The notes below the pieces were generated by a model that was given only the letters and a program-made list of their open reading frames with translations, ran no database searches and was not told the DNA's origin. Shown in pieces: positions 13,857 to 22,886 of a stretch of 38,370 nt of DNA. The stretch covers positions 1 to 38,370 of the forward strand of contig JANRKT010000147.1 of assembly GCA_033763355.1 (NCBI GenBank). Reading direction: 5' to 3'. Each line of letters opens with the position of its first letter. The stretch's first letter is position 1. The stretch comes from JANRKT01 sp033763355. GTDB lineage: Bacteria; Bacteroidota; Bacteroidia; Chitinophagales; Chitinophagaceae. The translations under genes were made by a program, and so were the position numbers.

Positions 13857-16112
13857 CTATTTATCCCGTTCAATACCCAGTTTTTTCATACGGGCTTCAA
13901 GTGTGGTGGCATTTAACCCTAAAATTTTTGCAGCCCCGTTTTCGCCGCTTACTTTCCAGTTGGTTTTTTTCAGGGTTTCCATGATGTGCTGCCTTTCCAC
14001 ATCTTCTAATTTTTGCGGGGCAAACCTTCCGTTTGATTTTTTACCTGTGGGCAGCCAGTCGCCATATTCCAATGTATTACCCGGGCTGAGTATCATTGCA
14101 CGTTCAATTAAATTTTCAAGCTCACGAATATTGCCGGGCCAGTTATACTCCATTAATGCCTCCATTACTTTATTGCCTATGTTTGTAATCTTCCTGCCCA
14201 TTTTACCTTCGAATTTCTGGCAAAAATGTTTTACCAGCAATGGTATATCTTCTTTTCTTTCCCGGAGCGGCGGGCTTACAATGGGAAAAACATTCAGTCT
14301 GTAATATAGGTCTTCCCGGAATTCTTTTTTCTCAATAGCCTGTTCGAGGTTGCGGTTGGTAGCTGCTATTATCCTCACATTTACTTTAAAGGTTTTGGGG
14401 TTGCCCAGCCTTTCAAATTCGCCTTCCTGCAATACACGGAGTAATTTTGCCTGCAGTTCCACAGGCAATTCGCCAATCTCATCAAGAAAGATTGTCCCTC
14501 CATCCGCCAGTTCAAAGCGGCCGATCTTTCTTTCCATAGCTCCGGTGAAGGCGCCGCGTTCATGCCCGAACAGTTCACTTTCTATCAGGTTGGCAGGAAG
14601 CGTTGCGCAATTAACTTTAATAAGAGGTTTTTTGCTTCGGTTACTGATGTTGTGTACTGCACGGGCCAGTAATTCTTTACCTGTTCCTGATTCACCTACA
14701 ATTAAAACAGTAGCATCGGTTGAAGCTACCTGCTCAATCTGCATTAATATTTTATGAAAGCTTTTGCTCTTGCTGATGATTTCCTCAAAGTTGTGACTTA
14801 GTTTCAACTCATTCTGCAAATACTGGTTCTGGGCCTGTAACCTTATTTGCTCCTGCTCCATCAGTACCTGTTTGGTTATGTCAACAAACATGGTACGTGT
14901 AAATTCACCGCTGGGGTCCGGCTTCGACCACCATTGAATAAAGATGGGCTGGCCATTATCCCTGCGCCTGAGTTCGAGAACTACCCCACTCGTGTCAGTG
15001 CCCCGGTTAACAGATTCAAAAGCTTCTTTAACACGCCGCTGTGCATCGGGTGTATCAGGTATAAATGAAAAACCGTAAGTACCGGCAACATCTTCTGCCT
15101 TAATTCCGAGCGTTCTTAAAGCAGCCCGGTTGGCTTTTATAAACTTCGAATCAAGTCCTTCATGAACATACGCAATCGGGGCTTCTTCAAAAAGGTCACG
15201 GTAACGCTCCTCACTTTCCTTCAGCAAAATCTTTAGTTCGTTGTTGGCAATTTTTAATTTTTCTTCTGCTTTAATCCGGTCAATTTCCGAACCTGCCCGT
15301 GCCGCAAAAATCCTGAGGATTGATGCCTGGTTCTGGCTCTCACCCATCGGCTTATCGTTGAGCGCAGCGATATGGCCCGTAACTTCCCCGGTTTGCGGGC
15401 TGTAAACAGGCACTGCCATATAAGAATTATATCCCGCCTCTTTGGGATAGGTTTTATCGCACCCGGAAGGGATGAAAATATCTGAACCTTTACCGTGCAT
15501 GACCAGTTTGCATGGCGTCCCTTCCACATCATATTCTATATTTTTTTCCAGCTTGTGGTTTACGGTATACGAAAGCGTACGCACCCTCGTCTTTTCAATA
15601 TCCATACATTCTGTTACAATGCAGGTCTTCACATTCAGTGCAAGGGTAACATATTCAGTAAGGGCTTCAAAAAAATCCTGGCCTACTTTACCTGAAGTGG
15701 CTTCAGATACGGTACGGAGCAGTTCCTCCTCCATCATTTGGCTGCGTATATCCCTTACCACGCTGCACAGGTATTCCTTTTCATCAAGGGATATGTAGTT
15801 GTTGGAGGACTCCACATTATACATAAATCCCTCTTTGTGCTTATGCTGTGTGCGGATGGTATATTTCTTTTCTTTCCGCAGTTTCTTCCACCTTTCCTTC
15901 CAGTTTTTTTCATTGACTTCAGGTGATAATTCAAATACAGACATACCTGTTAATTCATCTTTTTCAAAACCGGAAATTTCACAGGCTTTCTGGTTTACCA
16001 TCAATATGTTCCCCGAAGAATCAATCCAGTAAACGGCTTCGTGAAGGTTCTCCAGTGTAAAATGAGAAAGCAACAGGTCTTTGTCAACTTCTATGGAAGC
16101 TGGTTTACCCAT
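13857..16112 (-). CDS. Sigma-54 activator with PAS-GAF-PAS sensory region
   Basis: 751 residues. An N-terminal PAS domain (about 15-125: VYWIDSSGNILMVNQKACEI), a GAF-like domain (about 130-285), a second PAS (about 300-415: FIKANRAALRTLGI), a short coiled segment, then the AAA+ domain: Walker A GESGTGKE (473-480), sigma-54 contact loop GAFTGA (520-525), Walker B FLDEIGE (542-548), arginine-finger region FREDLYYRLNVFP (598-610). The C-terminus is a Fis-type HTH (ending ATTLEARMKKLGIERDK). There is no receiver domain, so it senses a small ligand, redox state or gas directly through PAS/GAF. It is a FhlA/NorR-like design, but the GAF cysteines and haem/iron ligands that define NorR were not identified. 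A sigma-54-like promoter lies before the thioredoxin gene downstream. Confidence 0.92.
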   Translation of the reverse strand: MGKPASIEVDKDLLLSHFTLENLHEAVYWIDSSGNILMVNQKACEISGFEKDELTGMSVFELSPEVNEKNWKERWKKLRKEKKYTIRTQHKHKEGFMYNVESSNNYISLDEKEYLCSVVRDIRSQMMEEELLRTVSEATSGKVGQDFFEALTEYVTLALNVKTCIVTECMDIEKTRVRTLSYTVNHKLEKNIEYDVEGTPCKLVMHGKGSDIFIPSGCDKTYPKEAGYNSYMAVPVYSPQTGEVTGHIAALNDKPMGESQNQASILRIFAARAGSEIDRIKAEEKLKIANNELKILLKESEERYRDLFEEAPIAYVHEGLDSKFIKANRAALRTLGIKAEDVAGTYGFSFIPDTPDAQRRVKEAFESVNRGTDTSGVVLELRRRDNGQPIFIQWWSKPDPSGEFTRTMFVDITKQVLMEQEQIRLQAQNQYLQNELKLSHNFEEIISKSKSFHKILMQIEQVASTDATVLIVGESGTGKELLARAVHNISNRSKKPLIKVNCATLPANLIESELFGHERGAFTGAMERKIGRFELADGGTIFLDEIGELPVELQAKLLRVLQEGEFERLGNPKTFKVNVRIIAATNRNLEQAIEKKEFREDLYYRLNVFPIVSPPLRERKEDIPLLVKHFCQKFEGKMGRKITNIGNKVMEALMEYNWPGNIRELENLIERAMILSPGNTLEYGDWLPTGKKSNGRFAPQKLEDVERQHIMETLKKTNWKVSGENGAAKILGLNATTLEARMKKLGIERDK

Positions 16113-16199
16113 AGTTAATATTTTTCAGTCTGTTGAGGGTTGTATAAAGGTATATAATAAAATAACTGCAAGATAAAAAGGGAAAAAAGGGGCAGATGT

Positions 16200-16229
16200 C
16201 CGGCAGCTTACAGTTTATAAAACTGCCGG
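16200..16229. promoter_or_regulatory. Overlapping alternative hairpins in divergent promoter region
   Basis: CCGGCAG (16200-16206) pairs with CTGCCGG (16223-16229), while CAGTTT (16211-16216) pairs with AAACTG (16220-16225). The two stems share bases and exclude each other. The site lies between the divergent sigma-54 activator and YdjM-like genes, 42 bp before the latter. Operator or leader structure; low certainty. Confidence 0.3.
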
Positions 16230-16270
16230 CCCATGTTAATAGTTCATCTGATTTATTTTAAATTGCCTGC

Positions 16271-17281
16271 ATGGATTCCCTTACACATATTGTACTTGGC
16301 GCCTGTGTGGGTGAAGCTGTGGCCGGGAAACAACTGGGCAAAAAAGCCATGTGGCTCGGTGCATTGGCCAACAGCCTGCCGGATATAGATTTTATTGCCG
16401 GCTTCTGGATGGACACCGATGATGAATTACTGGCCCACCGCGGGTTCACCCACTCCATTCTGTTTGCCGTGATTGCAACACTGTTCATGGCGCTTGCAAT
16501 GAAAAGGTGGTCGCACATAAAAAAAATAACATTCAAAAAATGGGAATGGTTTTTTGGTATTGAAATTTCACTTCATTTATTCCTTGATGCATTTAACAAC
16601 TACGGTGTGGGATGGTTTGAACCTTTCAGTCCGTACAGGATATCATTCAATACCATATATGTTGCCGATCCGTTTTTTTCAGTATGGCCTGCCATTGCAT
16701 TTGCTGCATTGCTGGTGCTGAAGGCGCATCACCACAAAAGAATGTGGTGGGTTAAAATATCCCTTTGCATAAGCACAGTGTACCTCATATACTGCTGCAT
16801 TAATAAAATAAATACGGATGCAAAGCTGAGGCAGGCCTTTGTCGCACAAAATATACCCCATGAAAAATATTTTACCACTCCTGCCCCGCTCAACAACTGG
16901 CTGTGGTATATCGTGGCAGGAAATGATTCCGGTTTTCATGTTGGTTTCCACTCCGTATTTGACAGAAAAAAGGAAGTTGAATTTCATTTCTTTCCCCGCA
17001 ATGATTCCTTGTTATACCCCGTAAGCGACCACGAAGACCTGCAGCACCTCATCCGTTTTTCGCAGGGGTTTTATACTGCAGAAAAATGGAACGACACACT
17101 TGTGTTCAATGATCTCCGTTTCGGGCAGATTGTGGGCTGGCACAACCCTGAAGAAAAATTCGTATTTCACTATTTTCTTCAGCACCCCAACGATAATGAA
17201 CTGGTGGTGCAAAGGGGAAGGTTTGCAAAATGGGATTGGGAAACAACAAAGTCCCTGATAAAAAGGATAAGAGGGAATTGA
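16271..17281 (+). CDS. YdjM/YfhO-type membrane metal-dependent hydrolase
   Basis: 336 residues of the LexA-binding, inner membrane-associated hydrolase family (YdjM). The metal-site motifs are visible: DSLTHIVLGA (H6), NSLPDIDF (D38, D40) and AHRGFTHSILF (H56, H61). Membrane segments are about 62-78, 98-112, 133-152 and 157-178, followed by a soluble C-terminal half (HVGFHSVFDRKKEVEFHFFP) that reads like a beta-rich cytosolic or periplasmic part. Members in other bacteria are SOS-regulated or neighbours of phospholipid enzymes; a cardiolipin synthase-like gene follows on the other strand here. Substrate unknown. Confidence 0.85.
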   Translation: MDSLTHIVLGACVGEAVAGKQLGKKAMWLGALANSLPDIDFIAGFWMDTDDELLAHRGFTHSILFAVIATLFMALAMKRWSHIKKITFKKWEWFFGIEISLHLFLDAFNNYGVGWFEPFSPYRISFNTIYVADPFFSVWPAIAFAALLVLKAHHHKRMWWVKISLCISTVYLIYCCINKINTDAKLRQAFVAQNIPHEKYFTTPAPLNNWLWYIVAGNDSGFHVGFHSVFDRKKEVEFHFFPRNDSLLYPVSDHEDLQHLIRFSQGFYTAEKWNDTLVFNDLRFGQIVGWHNPEEKFVFHYFLQHPNDNELVVQRGRFAKWDWETTKSLIKRIRGN

Positions 17282-17370
17282 GTGTTGCTGCTTTCAGCTA
17301 ATAAACAGGCCACTGGTTAAAAAATCTTTTGGGATGAGTACGGAACAACCTGATAAATCCGGCAATGCTT

Positions 17371-18552
17371 TCACCGCTGCTGCTTAAAATAAAAAGTAAA
17401 CATATAAAAAAGCACCCTGATGATGTTGTATGAAACCCAGTTGAGAAAGCGGCTGAAAAAATGTGTGGTGCGCCTGTAGTTTTCTTCTGTAACCAATACA
17501 CAATCGTTCATCATAATTTGTTCAAGGGTTTGTCCGGCTTGCTTTGCAAATGCTGCATCCTGCACATCAAGGTTCAGCTCAATGCTGGCATAGGCGCTGA
17601 TGTTATTTACGTTGTAGGAGCCAATTGTAACCCACTCCCCATCGCACACCGCCACTTTACCGTGCAAAACATTCTTCTGGTATTCATAAATCTCAATCCT
17701 GTTTTTCAATAACCAGTCATACATAAATTTCTCTGCTCGTTTGGCCAGGCCCACATCCGATGCCCCTGCAACAATTACTTTAAACTTTACCCCTCTTTTT
17801 GCCGCATTAGCCATACTTTTCCTGAAAACCCTTCCGGGTAAAAAATAACTCGACAATATGCTGATATTCGATTTTGCATTGCGGAACATTTCAAGATAGC
17901 TGCGTGATACCTGGTGCCTGCGCCTTACCCAGTCGTTCCTTCTCATCCGCACTTTACTGTTAAACCCGTTTGAAGAAAGATGTACCTCCGGTAACTGTAA
18001 ACATGCCGGCATGTTCATGCCTTCCGGAAAATCTTTCCATGCCCGTTGGGCAAGCATGCACAGTTGCTTTGCAATATCCCCTTCGGCATACAATGCAAAA
18101 TCAAGCCAGGCTGGTTGTCCGGGCATATCATTATACCTGTTGCTGATATTGATACCACCTACCATGGCAAATGATGCGTCTGCCACCACCAGCTTATGGT
18201 GCAGGCGGCGGCCAAAATAAAAATTACGGCCCCTGAATAGAGGCTCAAAAAAACGAAACCGCACACCTGATTTACGCAACCGTTCTGTAAACTCATCTGA
18301 TAAATCGCCTGAAGCGTAGCCATCAAGCACCACATAAACATGAACACCCCTTCCGGCAGCGGCAATCAACTGCTCAGCAACCTGCATACCCGTTTCATCC
18401 TCTTCATAAATATAAGTTTGCAGGTGGATGATGTGCTTTGCCTTTCCAATCATGCTGCCAAGCAAATCAAAATAGGGTTTTCCGCCACGCACCATTTGCA
18501 CTTTGTTGCGTTCAGTAAAAGAAGTCAAAGGAGGTTTTATTTCAGCAGGCAT
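17371..18552 (-). CDS. Phospholipase D-like/cardiolipin synthase-like protein
   Basis: 393 residues with two HKD motifs: H118-K120-D125 in LHHKLVVADASFAMVGGIN, and H297-K299-D304 in LHGKVAVCDGEWVTIGSYN. That is the PLD fold of cardiolipin synthases and phosphatidyltransferases. There are no N-terminal membrane helices, unlike E. coli ClsA, so it resembles the ClsB-like soluble group; the C-terminal FLNWVSYNIIRVLFYMFTFYF may anchor it to the membrane. The stop codon is followed by 90 bp without a clear terminator before the convergent YdjM-like gene. Lipid synthase versus a nuclease or other PLD is not certain, but residues SNRY and NVNN fit the lipid enzymes. Confidence 0.88.
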   Translation of the reverse strand: MPAEIKPPLTSFTERNKVQMVRGGKPYFDLLGSMIGKAKHIIHLQTYIYEEDETGMQVAEQLIAAAGRGVHVYVVLDGYASGDLSDEFTERLRKSGVRFRFFEPLFRGRNFYFGRRLHHKLVVADASFAMVGGINISNRYNDMPGQPAWLDFALYAEGDIAKQLCMLAQRAWKDFPEGMNMPACLQLPEVHLSSNGFNSKVRMRRNDWVRRRHQVSRSYLEMFRNAKSNISILSSYFLPGRVFRKSMANAAKRGVKFKVIVAGASDVGLAKRAEKFMYDWLLKNRIEIYEYQKNVLHGKVAVCDGEWVTIGSYNVNNISAYASIELNLDVQDAAFAKQAGQTLEQIMMNDCVLVTEENYRRTTHFFSRFLNWVSYNIIRVLFYMFTFYFKQQR

Positions 18553-18703
18553 GGGTTATGGTTATGCTTAAGCCGTACTTAAGTTATCAATTTTATGAAT
18601 TGCCCGGAAGATTTTTATTGTGCCGCATTCTGTATTGTATTATCCTGTAACTTTAACTGTACCCTTTATCAGTAAAATTTTTCAACAATTAAAACGATTG
18701 CAT

Positions 18704-18925
18704 ATGTCAGTTGTAAAAGTTATTGAGCTCATGGCCAACTCTTCCAAAAGCTGGGAAGATGCCGCACAACAGGCCGTTAATGAAGCTTCCAGGTCATTGC
18801 ACAACATACGATCAGTATATGTGCAGGACCAGAGTGCCACTGTAAAAAACGGAAAAATAATTGAATACCGTGTTACGGTAAAACTGAGTTTTGAAATTGA
18901 GGGAAGTGATAAAAAGAAAAAATAA
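18704..18925 (+). CDS. Dodecin, flavin-binding storage protein
   Basis: 73 residues from the ATG at 18704 (MSVVKVIELMANSSKSWEDA), which gives the standard dodecin length and start; an upstream ATG at 18620 would add 28 residues unlike the family. The pattern VKVIEL, W-EDA-Q-A-EAS-L-NI, V-D(Q)-V-GKI-YRV-VKLSFEI is complete. Dodecins form a 12-subunit hollow sphere that binds riboflavin or FMN pairs between Trp residues, buffering free flavin. The lysine tail DKKKK is common in bacterial dodecins. Divergent from the PLD-like gene. Confidence 0.95.
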   Translation: MSVVKVIELMANSSKSWEDAAQQAVNEASRSLHNIRSVYVQDQSATVKNGKIIEYRVTVKLSFEIEGSDKKKK

Positions 18926-19050
18926 AACCAGGGTTAACAACCACGAAATTCACTCCGGGTCACAGCCAAACGCAACCTGAATATATATCTTATAAAAAAG
19001 ATAATTCAAAGTACTTATTGCAGCCGTTTTTAAGTATTTTCAGCCCTTCT

Positions 19051-19824
19051 ATGTTTTCTTTACACCAACAAACTGTTATTGTAACCGGCGGGGCCAGCGG
19101 CATAGGCCTGGCTATCTCAAAATTATTTGCAAGACAGGGTGCCGCTGTACATATCTTCGAATTGAATTATGCCCAGGCAAAGCATGAAGCAGATAAAATC
19201 AGCAGTGAAAACAGAAAAGCATTTGCTCACGAAGTAAATATTGCTGAACAAAACAAAGTAACAGAGGTAGTGGCGGGCATTGCTGCTTCTTCAGGTATAG
19301 ATGTGCTTGTTAACAATGCAGGCATTGCGCATATCGGCACAGTAGAGTCAACTACCGAAGAAGATTTTGACCGCATTGTAAAAGTAAATATCAAGGGTAC
19401 ATACAATTGCATCCGCTCATGTATTCCATATATGAAGCAACAACAGAAAGGCGTAATACTGAATATGGCTTCCGTTGCGGCTGTAGTGGGGCTGAATGAC
19501 CGTTTTGCCTACAGCATGAGTAAGGCTGCTGTAATGAACATGACGCTTACCGTGGCGAAAGATTATATTAAACATGGCATAAGATGCAATTCCATCTCAC
19601 CTGCACGTGTGCATACGCCGTTTGTAGATGGTTATCTTGCCAAAACCTATCCCGGAAGAGAAAAAGAGATGTACGATAAACTGGCCGCTACACAACCCAT
19701 TGGAAGAATGGCGACGCCGGAAGAGATTGCCCACCTCGCTTTGTACCTGTGCAGCGATGAAGCTTCTTTTATTACCGGCTGCGATTATCCCATTGATGGC
19801 GGGTTTATTAAGCTGAATACTTAA
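19051..19824 (+). CDS. SDR, likely 2-keto-3-deoxy-L-fuconate dehydrogenase
   Basis: 257 residues from the ATG at 19051 (MFSLHQQTVIVTGGASGIG); an ATG 33 bp upstream adds residues outside the family. Cofactor loop TGGASGIG (12-19), NNAG (88-91), S141, Y154-SMS-K158 and the C-terminal DYPIDGGFIKLNT. Its close look (AYSMSKAAVMNMTLTVAKDYIKHGIRCN; PARVHTPFVDGYLAKTYPGREKEMYDKLAATQPIGRM) is that of the dehydrogenase acting on 2-keto-3-deoxyfuconate in the oxidative fucose route described for Xanthomonas campestris. First gene of the fucose cluster, with the diketo-acid hydrolase 79 bp downstream. Family certain, substrate from context. Confidence 0.87.
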   Translation: MFSLHQQTVIVTGGASGIGLAISKLFARQGAAVHIFELNYAQAKHEADKISSENRKAFAHEVNIAEQNKVTEVVAGIAASSGIDVLVNNAGIAHIGTVESTTEEDFDRIVKVNIKGTYNCIRSCIPYMKQQQKGVILNMASVAAVVGLNDRFAYSMSKAAVMNMTLTVAKDYIKHGIRCNSISPARVHTPFVDGYLAKTYPGREKEMYDKLAATQPIGRMATPEEIAHLALYLCSDEASFITGCDYPIDGGFIKLNT

Positions 19825-19902
19825 GCCACACCACAAAAGGGCAATAACTGAATAAGACGAAGGGCATATTCATAATATTTTATAAACGCTACAAACTAAA
19901 CC

Positions 19903-20760
19903 ATGAAACTATTCAGATTTGGTGAACCGGGAGATGAAAAGCCTGCCATTGAATTACCGGATGGCAGAAGGCTTGATGTATCTGCGTTTGGCGATGATTA
20001 CACTGAAATATTTTTCGATGAAGACGATGTACACTGGCTGCATGAATGGGTTGAAAAAAATGCCGGTAAGTGTCCCGAAGTTCCCAAAGATGTGAGGACA
20101 GGCCCATGTATTTCCCGGCCTTCAAAAATTGTGTGTGTAGGTTTAAATTATGCAAAACACGCTGCAGAAAGCGGGATGGAACCGCCCAATGAGCCAGTAC
20201 TGTTTTTTAAAAGCACAACAGCATTGTGCGGGCCCTATGACAACCTCATTATTCCCAAAAATTCAGTAAAAACAGACTGGGAAGTTGAGCTTGCCGTCAT
20301 CATTGGTAAAAAAGCATCTTATGTAACTGAAGAAGAAGCGATGGATTATGTAGCAGGTTATGCCGTACACAATGATTACAGCGAAAGGGAATACCAGTTA
20401 GAAAGGGGCGGCCAATGGGTAAAAGGCAAGAGCTGTGATACATTTGCACCCATCGGGCCTTACCTTGTTACGAAAGATGAAGTAGCAGACCCGCACAATC
20501 TTCGCCTGTGGCTTGACGTGAATGGCAAAAGAATGCAGGATTCCAATACATCAGACCTTATATTTAAAATTCCGTTCCTCATCAGTTACATCAGCCAGTT
20601 TATGACCTTATTACCCGATGATGTTATATCAACAGGAACACCTCAGGGAGTTGGCCTTGGCCAGAAACCGCCGCTTTACCTGAAAGCGGGTGATGTGGTG
20701 ACATTGGGCATTGAAGGTTTGGGTGAACAAAAACAGGTTGCAGTCGCATGGCCGGGATAA
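19903..20760 (+). CDS. FAH-family hydrolase, likely 2,4-diketo-3-deoxy-L-fuconate hydrolase
   Basis: 285 residues of the fumarylacetoacetate hydrolase family. The metal ligands are E127 and E129 in DWEVELAVIIGK and D158 in HNDYSEREYQ; other marks are VGLNYAKHA (79-87), KGKSCDTFAPIGPYLV (174-189) and STGTPQGVG (243-251). The enzyme should split the diketo acid into pyruvate and L-lactate, the last step of oxidative fucose breakdown. It follows the SDR with which it would act in sequence. Many FAH proteins are misnamed in databases, so the substrate rests on the neighbours. Confidence 0.87.
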   Translation: MKLFRFGEPGDEKPAIELPDGRRLDVSAFGDDYTEIFFDEDDVHWLHEWVEKNAGKCPEVPKDVRTGPCISRPSKIVCVGLNYAKHAAESGMEPPNEPVLFFKSTTALCGPYDNLIIPKNSVKTDWEVELAVIIGKKASYVTEEEAMDYVAGYAVHNDYSEREYQLERGGQWVKGKSCDTFAPIGPYLVTKDEVADPHNLRLWLDVNGKRMQDSNTSDLIFKIPFLISYISQFMTLLPDDVISTGTPQGVGLGQKPPLYLKAGDVVTLGIEGLGEQKQVAVAWPG

Positions 20761-20830
20761 ATATTATAACAAAACTGTTATTGTTAAAAAGAACCGAAGC
20801 TTAATGATCAATCCATCCCTTTAGCAATTA

Positions 20831-21241
20831 ATGGATACCAAAAAAATAACAGAAAACTTTGTAAACAATTTTATCAATAAAAGCAGGCGTGAACGAAGCC
20901 TTTTTGAATTAAACCATTCCAAAAAAAGAAGAGACTTTATCGGGCGTTTTAATCATTCTTGGGCAACCCTTGTTGATATGAGAAAAATGATAGCGGTTCC
21001 CCAAAAAGCTGATCAGTATAAATACATAAAGGAAAATTTACAGCTAAATGATTCAGATTTGAGTTATATCATTTCAAATTATCCTGATATTGACGACAAA
21101 CTAATGGAGTTTAATCAAGCATTTAACAAAAGTTGGGGGCGTGGATTTGCAACTCTAATAATATCCCTTAATGCGGTCAAAATATATTTAGAAACTGAGC
21201 AGGTACAGGGTTCGCCGTATAGATTTATTGGAAAGGTTTAG
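20831..21241 (+). CDS. Unrecognised 136-residue protein in fucose cluster
   Basis: No family recognised. The protein is charged and soluble, without signal peptide or membrane segment: basic N-terminal half (NKSRRERSLFELNHSKKRRDFIGRFNHSW), then an acidic stretch (LQLNDSDLSYIISNYPDIDD), then a hydrophobic beta-like segment GFATLIISLNAVKIYLETEQ ending SPYRFIGKV. It lies in the same direction within the fucose cluster, 70 bp after the FAH gene and 42 bp before the lactonase, but its more AT-rich and enzyme-unlike sequence suggests a later arrival. It occupies the place where a fuconate dehydratase gene would be expected. I assign no function. Confidence 0.7.
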   Translation: MDTKKITENFVNNFINKSRRERSLFELNHSKKRRDFIGRFNHSWATLVDMRKMIAVPQKADQYKYIKENLQLNDSDLSYIISNYPDIDDKLMEFNQAFNKSWGRGFATLIISLNAVKIYLETEQVQGSPYRFIGKV

Positions 21242-21283
21242 AATATGACCCCCTTCAACTAAAATACGCTACGACCTGATAGA

Positions 21284-22117
21284 ATGAGAATAGATTCCCA
21301 CCAGCATTTCTGGAAGTACGACCCCATAAGGGATAGCTGGATTACAGATGAAATGTCTGCAATCAGGAAGGACTTTTTACCTGCTGAACTGAAAAAAGTA
21401 TATGAAGAAAATAAAGTGCAGGGATGTGTGGCAGTGCAGGCAGACCAGTCAGAAAAAGAAACCGCATTTTTATTAAGGCTTGCAGAAGAAAACGATTTCA
21501 TTAAAGCTGTGGTTGGCTGGGTTGACCTGAAATCAGCAACTGTTGAAGAGCGGCTCCTGCACTACAGTGGTTTAAAAAAAATAAAAGGGTTCCGTGCCAT
21601 TACACAAGGCCAGCCGGATGATACTTATTTATTAAACAAAGATTTTCACCGGGGAATCCGCTTGCTGCAGCAGTTTGGGTTTACGTATGATGTGCTCATC
21701 TATCATTACCAATTGACTGCGGCTATAAAGTTTACTGAAAAATTCCCTGACCAGGGATTTGTCCTGGACCATCTTGGTAAACCGGACATCAGAAACAGGG
21801 AAATAAAAAAATGGATAGCCGGCCTTAAAATACTGGCGCAGCACCCAAAGTTGTTTTGCAAACTTTCGGGAATAATTACTGAAGCCGACTGGAAGAACTG
21901 GACGTACAATGATATTTATCCCTATCTTGAAACAGCAGCAGAGTATTTTGGCGTGGAGCGGTTGATGTATGGATCCGACTGGCCGGTCTGCCTGGTAGCA
22001 GGTAAATACAAACAGGTTATTGAAATTATTGAAAAGTTCCTTGAACAGGTAAATGATGAAGAGAAAGAGAAAGTTTGGGGGAAGAATGCTATACAATTTT
22101 ACAACTTAGCTATATGA
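21284..22117 (+). CDS. Amidohydrolase-family L-fuconolactonase
   Basis: 277 residues, amidohydrolase-2 TIM barrel. MRIDSHQHFWKY (H6, H8) at the N-terminus, GFRAITQG (about 107-114), LDHLGKPDI (about 161-169) and YGSDWPVCLV (about 227-236) are the metal and active-site strands of the sugar-lactonase group. It should open L-fucono-1,5-lactone to L-fuconate after the dehydrogenase. Its stop codon overlaps the start codon of the next gene (ATGA at 22114-22117), so the lactonase and the dehydrogenase that feeds it are translationally coupled. A rhamnonolactonase is an alternative; FucP downstream favours fucose. Confidence 0.88.
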   Translation: MRIDSHQHFWKYDPIRDSWITDEMSAIRKDFLPAELKKVYEENKVQGCVAVQADQSEKETAFLLRLAEENDFIKAVVGWVDLKSATVEERLLHYSGLKKIKGFRAITQGQPDDTYLLNKDFHRGIRLLQQFGFTYDVLIYHYQLTAAIKFTEKFPDQGFVLDHLGKPDIRNREIKKWIAGLKILAQHPKLFCKLSGIITEADWKNWTYNDIYPYLETAAEYFGVERLMYGSDWPVCLVAGKYKQVIEIIEKFLEQVNDEEKEKVWGKNAIQFYNLAI

Positions 22118-22884
22118 ATCTTGAACTGGAAGGAAAAGTTATTATTGTTACCGGTGGCGCCAAAGGTATAGGCGAAGGCATTGTAAAGGTATTGGCTGGT
22201 GAAGGCGCTATACCTGTTATTATTGGCCGGAACGAAGCAGACAACAAACAAACGCTTGATGAAATTGGGGGTAAAGGTTATCAGGTTGTTGCAGAATTAA
22301 CTGACCCCGCTGCATGTAAAAAAGCAATTGCAGAAACCATTAACCAATACAATCGCATTGATGGCCTGGTTAATAATGCAGGTGTAAATGATGGTGTAAA
22401 TCTTGAACAGGGAAGCTATGAACGCTTTATGGAGTCACTGCACCGTAACATGGTGCATTATTATCTCATGGCACATCATGCCTTACCTGAATTGATCAAA
22501 AACAAAGGAGCTATTGTAAACATCAGTTCGAAAACAGCAGAAACCGGTCAGGGCGGAACATCTGCATACGCCGCAGCCAATGGTGGACGCAATGCTTTAA
22601 CAAGAGAGTGGGCAGTAGAATTATTAAAGTATGGTATCAGGGTGAATGCCATCATTGTGGCTGAATGTTACACCCCATTGTATGATAAATGGATAAAAAC
22701 ATTGCCCAATCCGGAAGAAACTCTTAAAAAAATAACAGAACGCATCCCATTGGAAAAAAGAATGACCACTGCAGAAGAGATAGCAAATATGACCGCATTC
22801 CTGTTATCAGAAAGATCAAGCCACACCACCGGGCAACTGATACATGTGGATGGCGGGTATGTGCATTTGGACAGGGCATTATGA
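22114..22884 (+). CDS. SDR, likely L-fucose dehydrogenase; YxxxK changed to YxxxN
   Basis: 256 residues from the ATG at 22114 that overlaps the lactonase stop; an ATG 39 bp upstream in the lactonase is less likely. Cofactor loop TGGAKGIG (13-20), NNAG (87-90), the fucose dehydrogenase-like stretch TGQGGTS (144-150) and ALTREWAVELLKYGIRVNA (161-179), end DGGYVHLDRAL. The catalytic tetrad Tyr is Y152, but the Lys of YxxxK is N156 (YAAAN). I recall similar AAANGG proteins in Bacteroidota, so this is likely a lineage form and not decay, but it lacks the residue that lowers the Tyr pKa in other SDRs. Role: L-fucose to L-fuconolactone. Confidence 0.85.
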   Translation: MNLELEGKVIIVTGGAKGIGEGIVKVLAGEGAIPVIIGRNEADNKQTLDEIGGKGYQVVAELTDPAACKKAIAETINQYNRIDGLVNNAGVNDGVNLEQGSYERFMESLHRNMVHYYLMAHHALPELIKNKGAIVNISSKTAETGQGGTSAYAAANGGRNALTREWAVELLKYGIRVNAIIVAECYTPLYDKWIKTLPNPEETLKKITERIPLEKRMTTAEEIANMTAFLLSERSSHTTGQLIHVDGGYVHLDRAL

Positions 22885-22886
22885 AG

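Noticed and set aside
17298..17501. Minus-strand frame at the 3' end of the PLD-like gene, considered as a frameshifted C-terminus
   Set aside because: The PLD-like protein ends with a natural hydrophobic tail and stop codon; the other frame has no family features.
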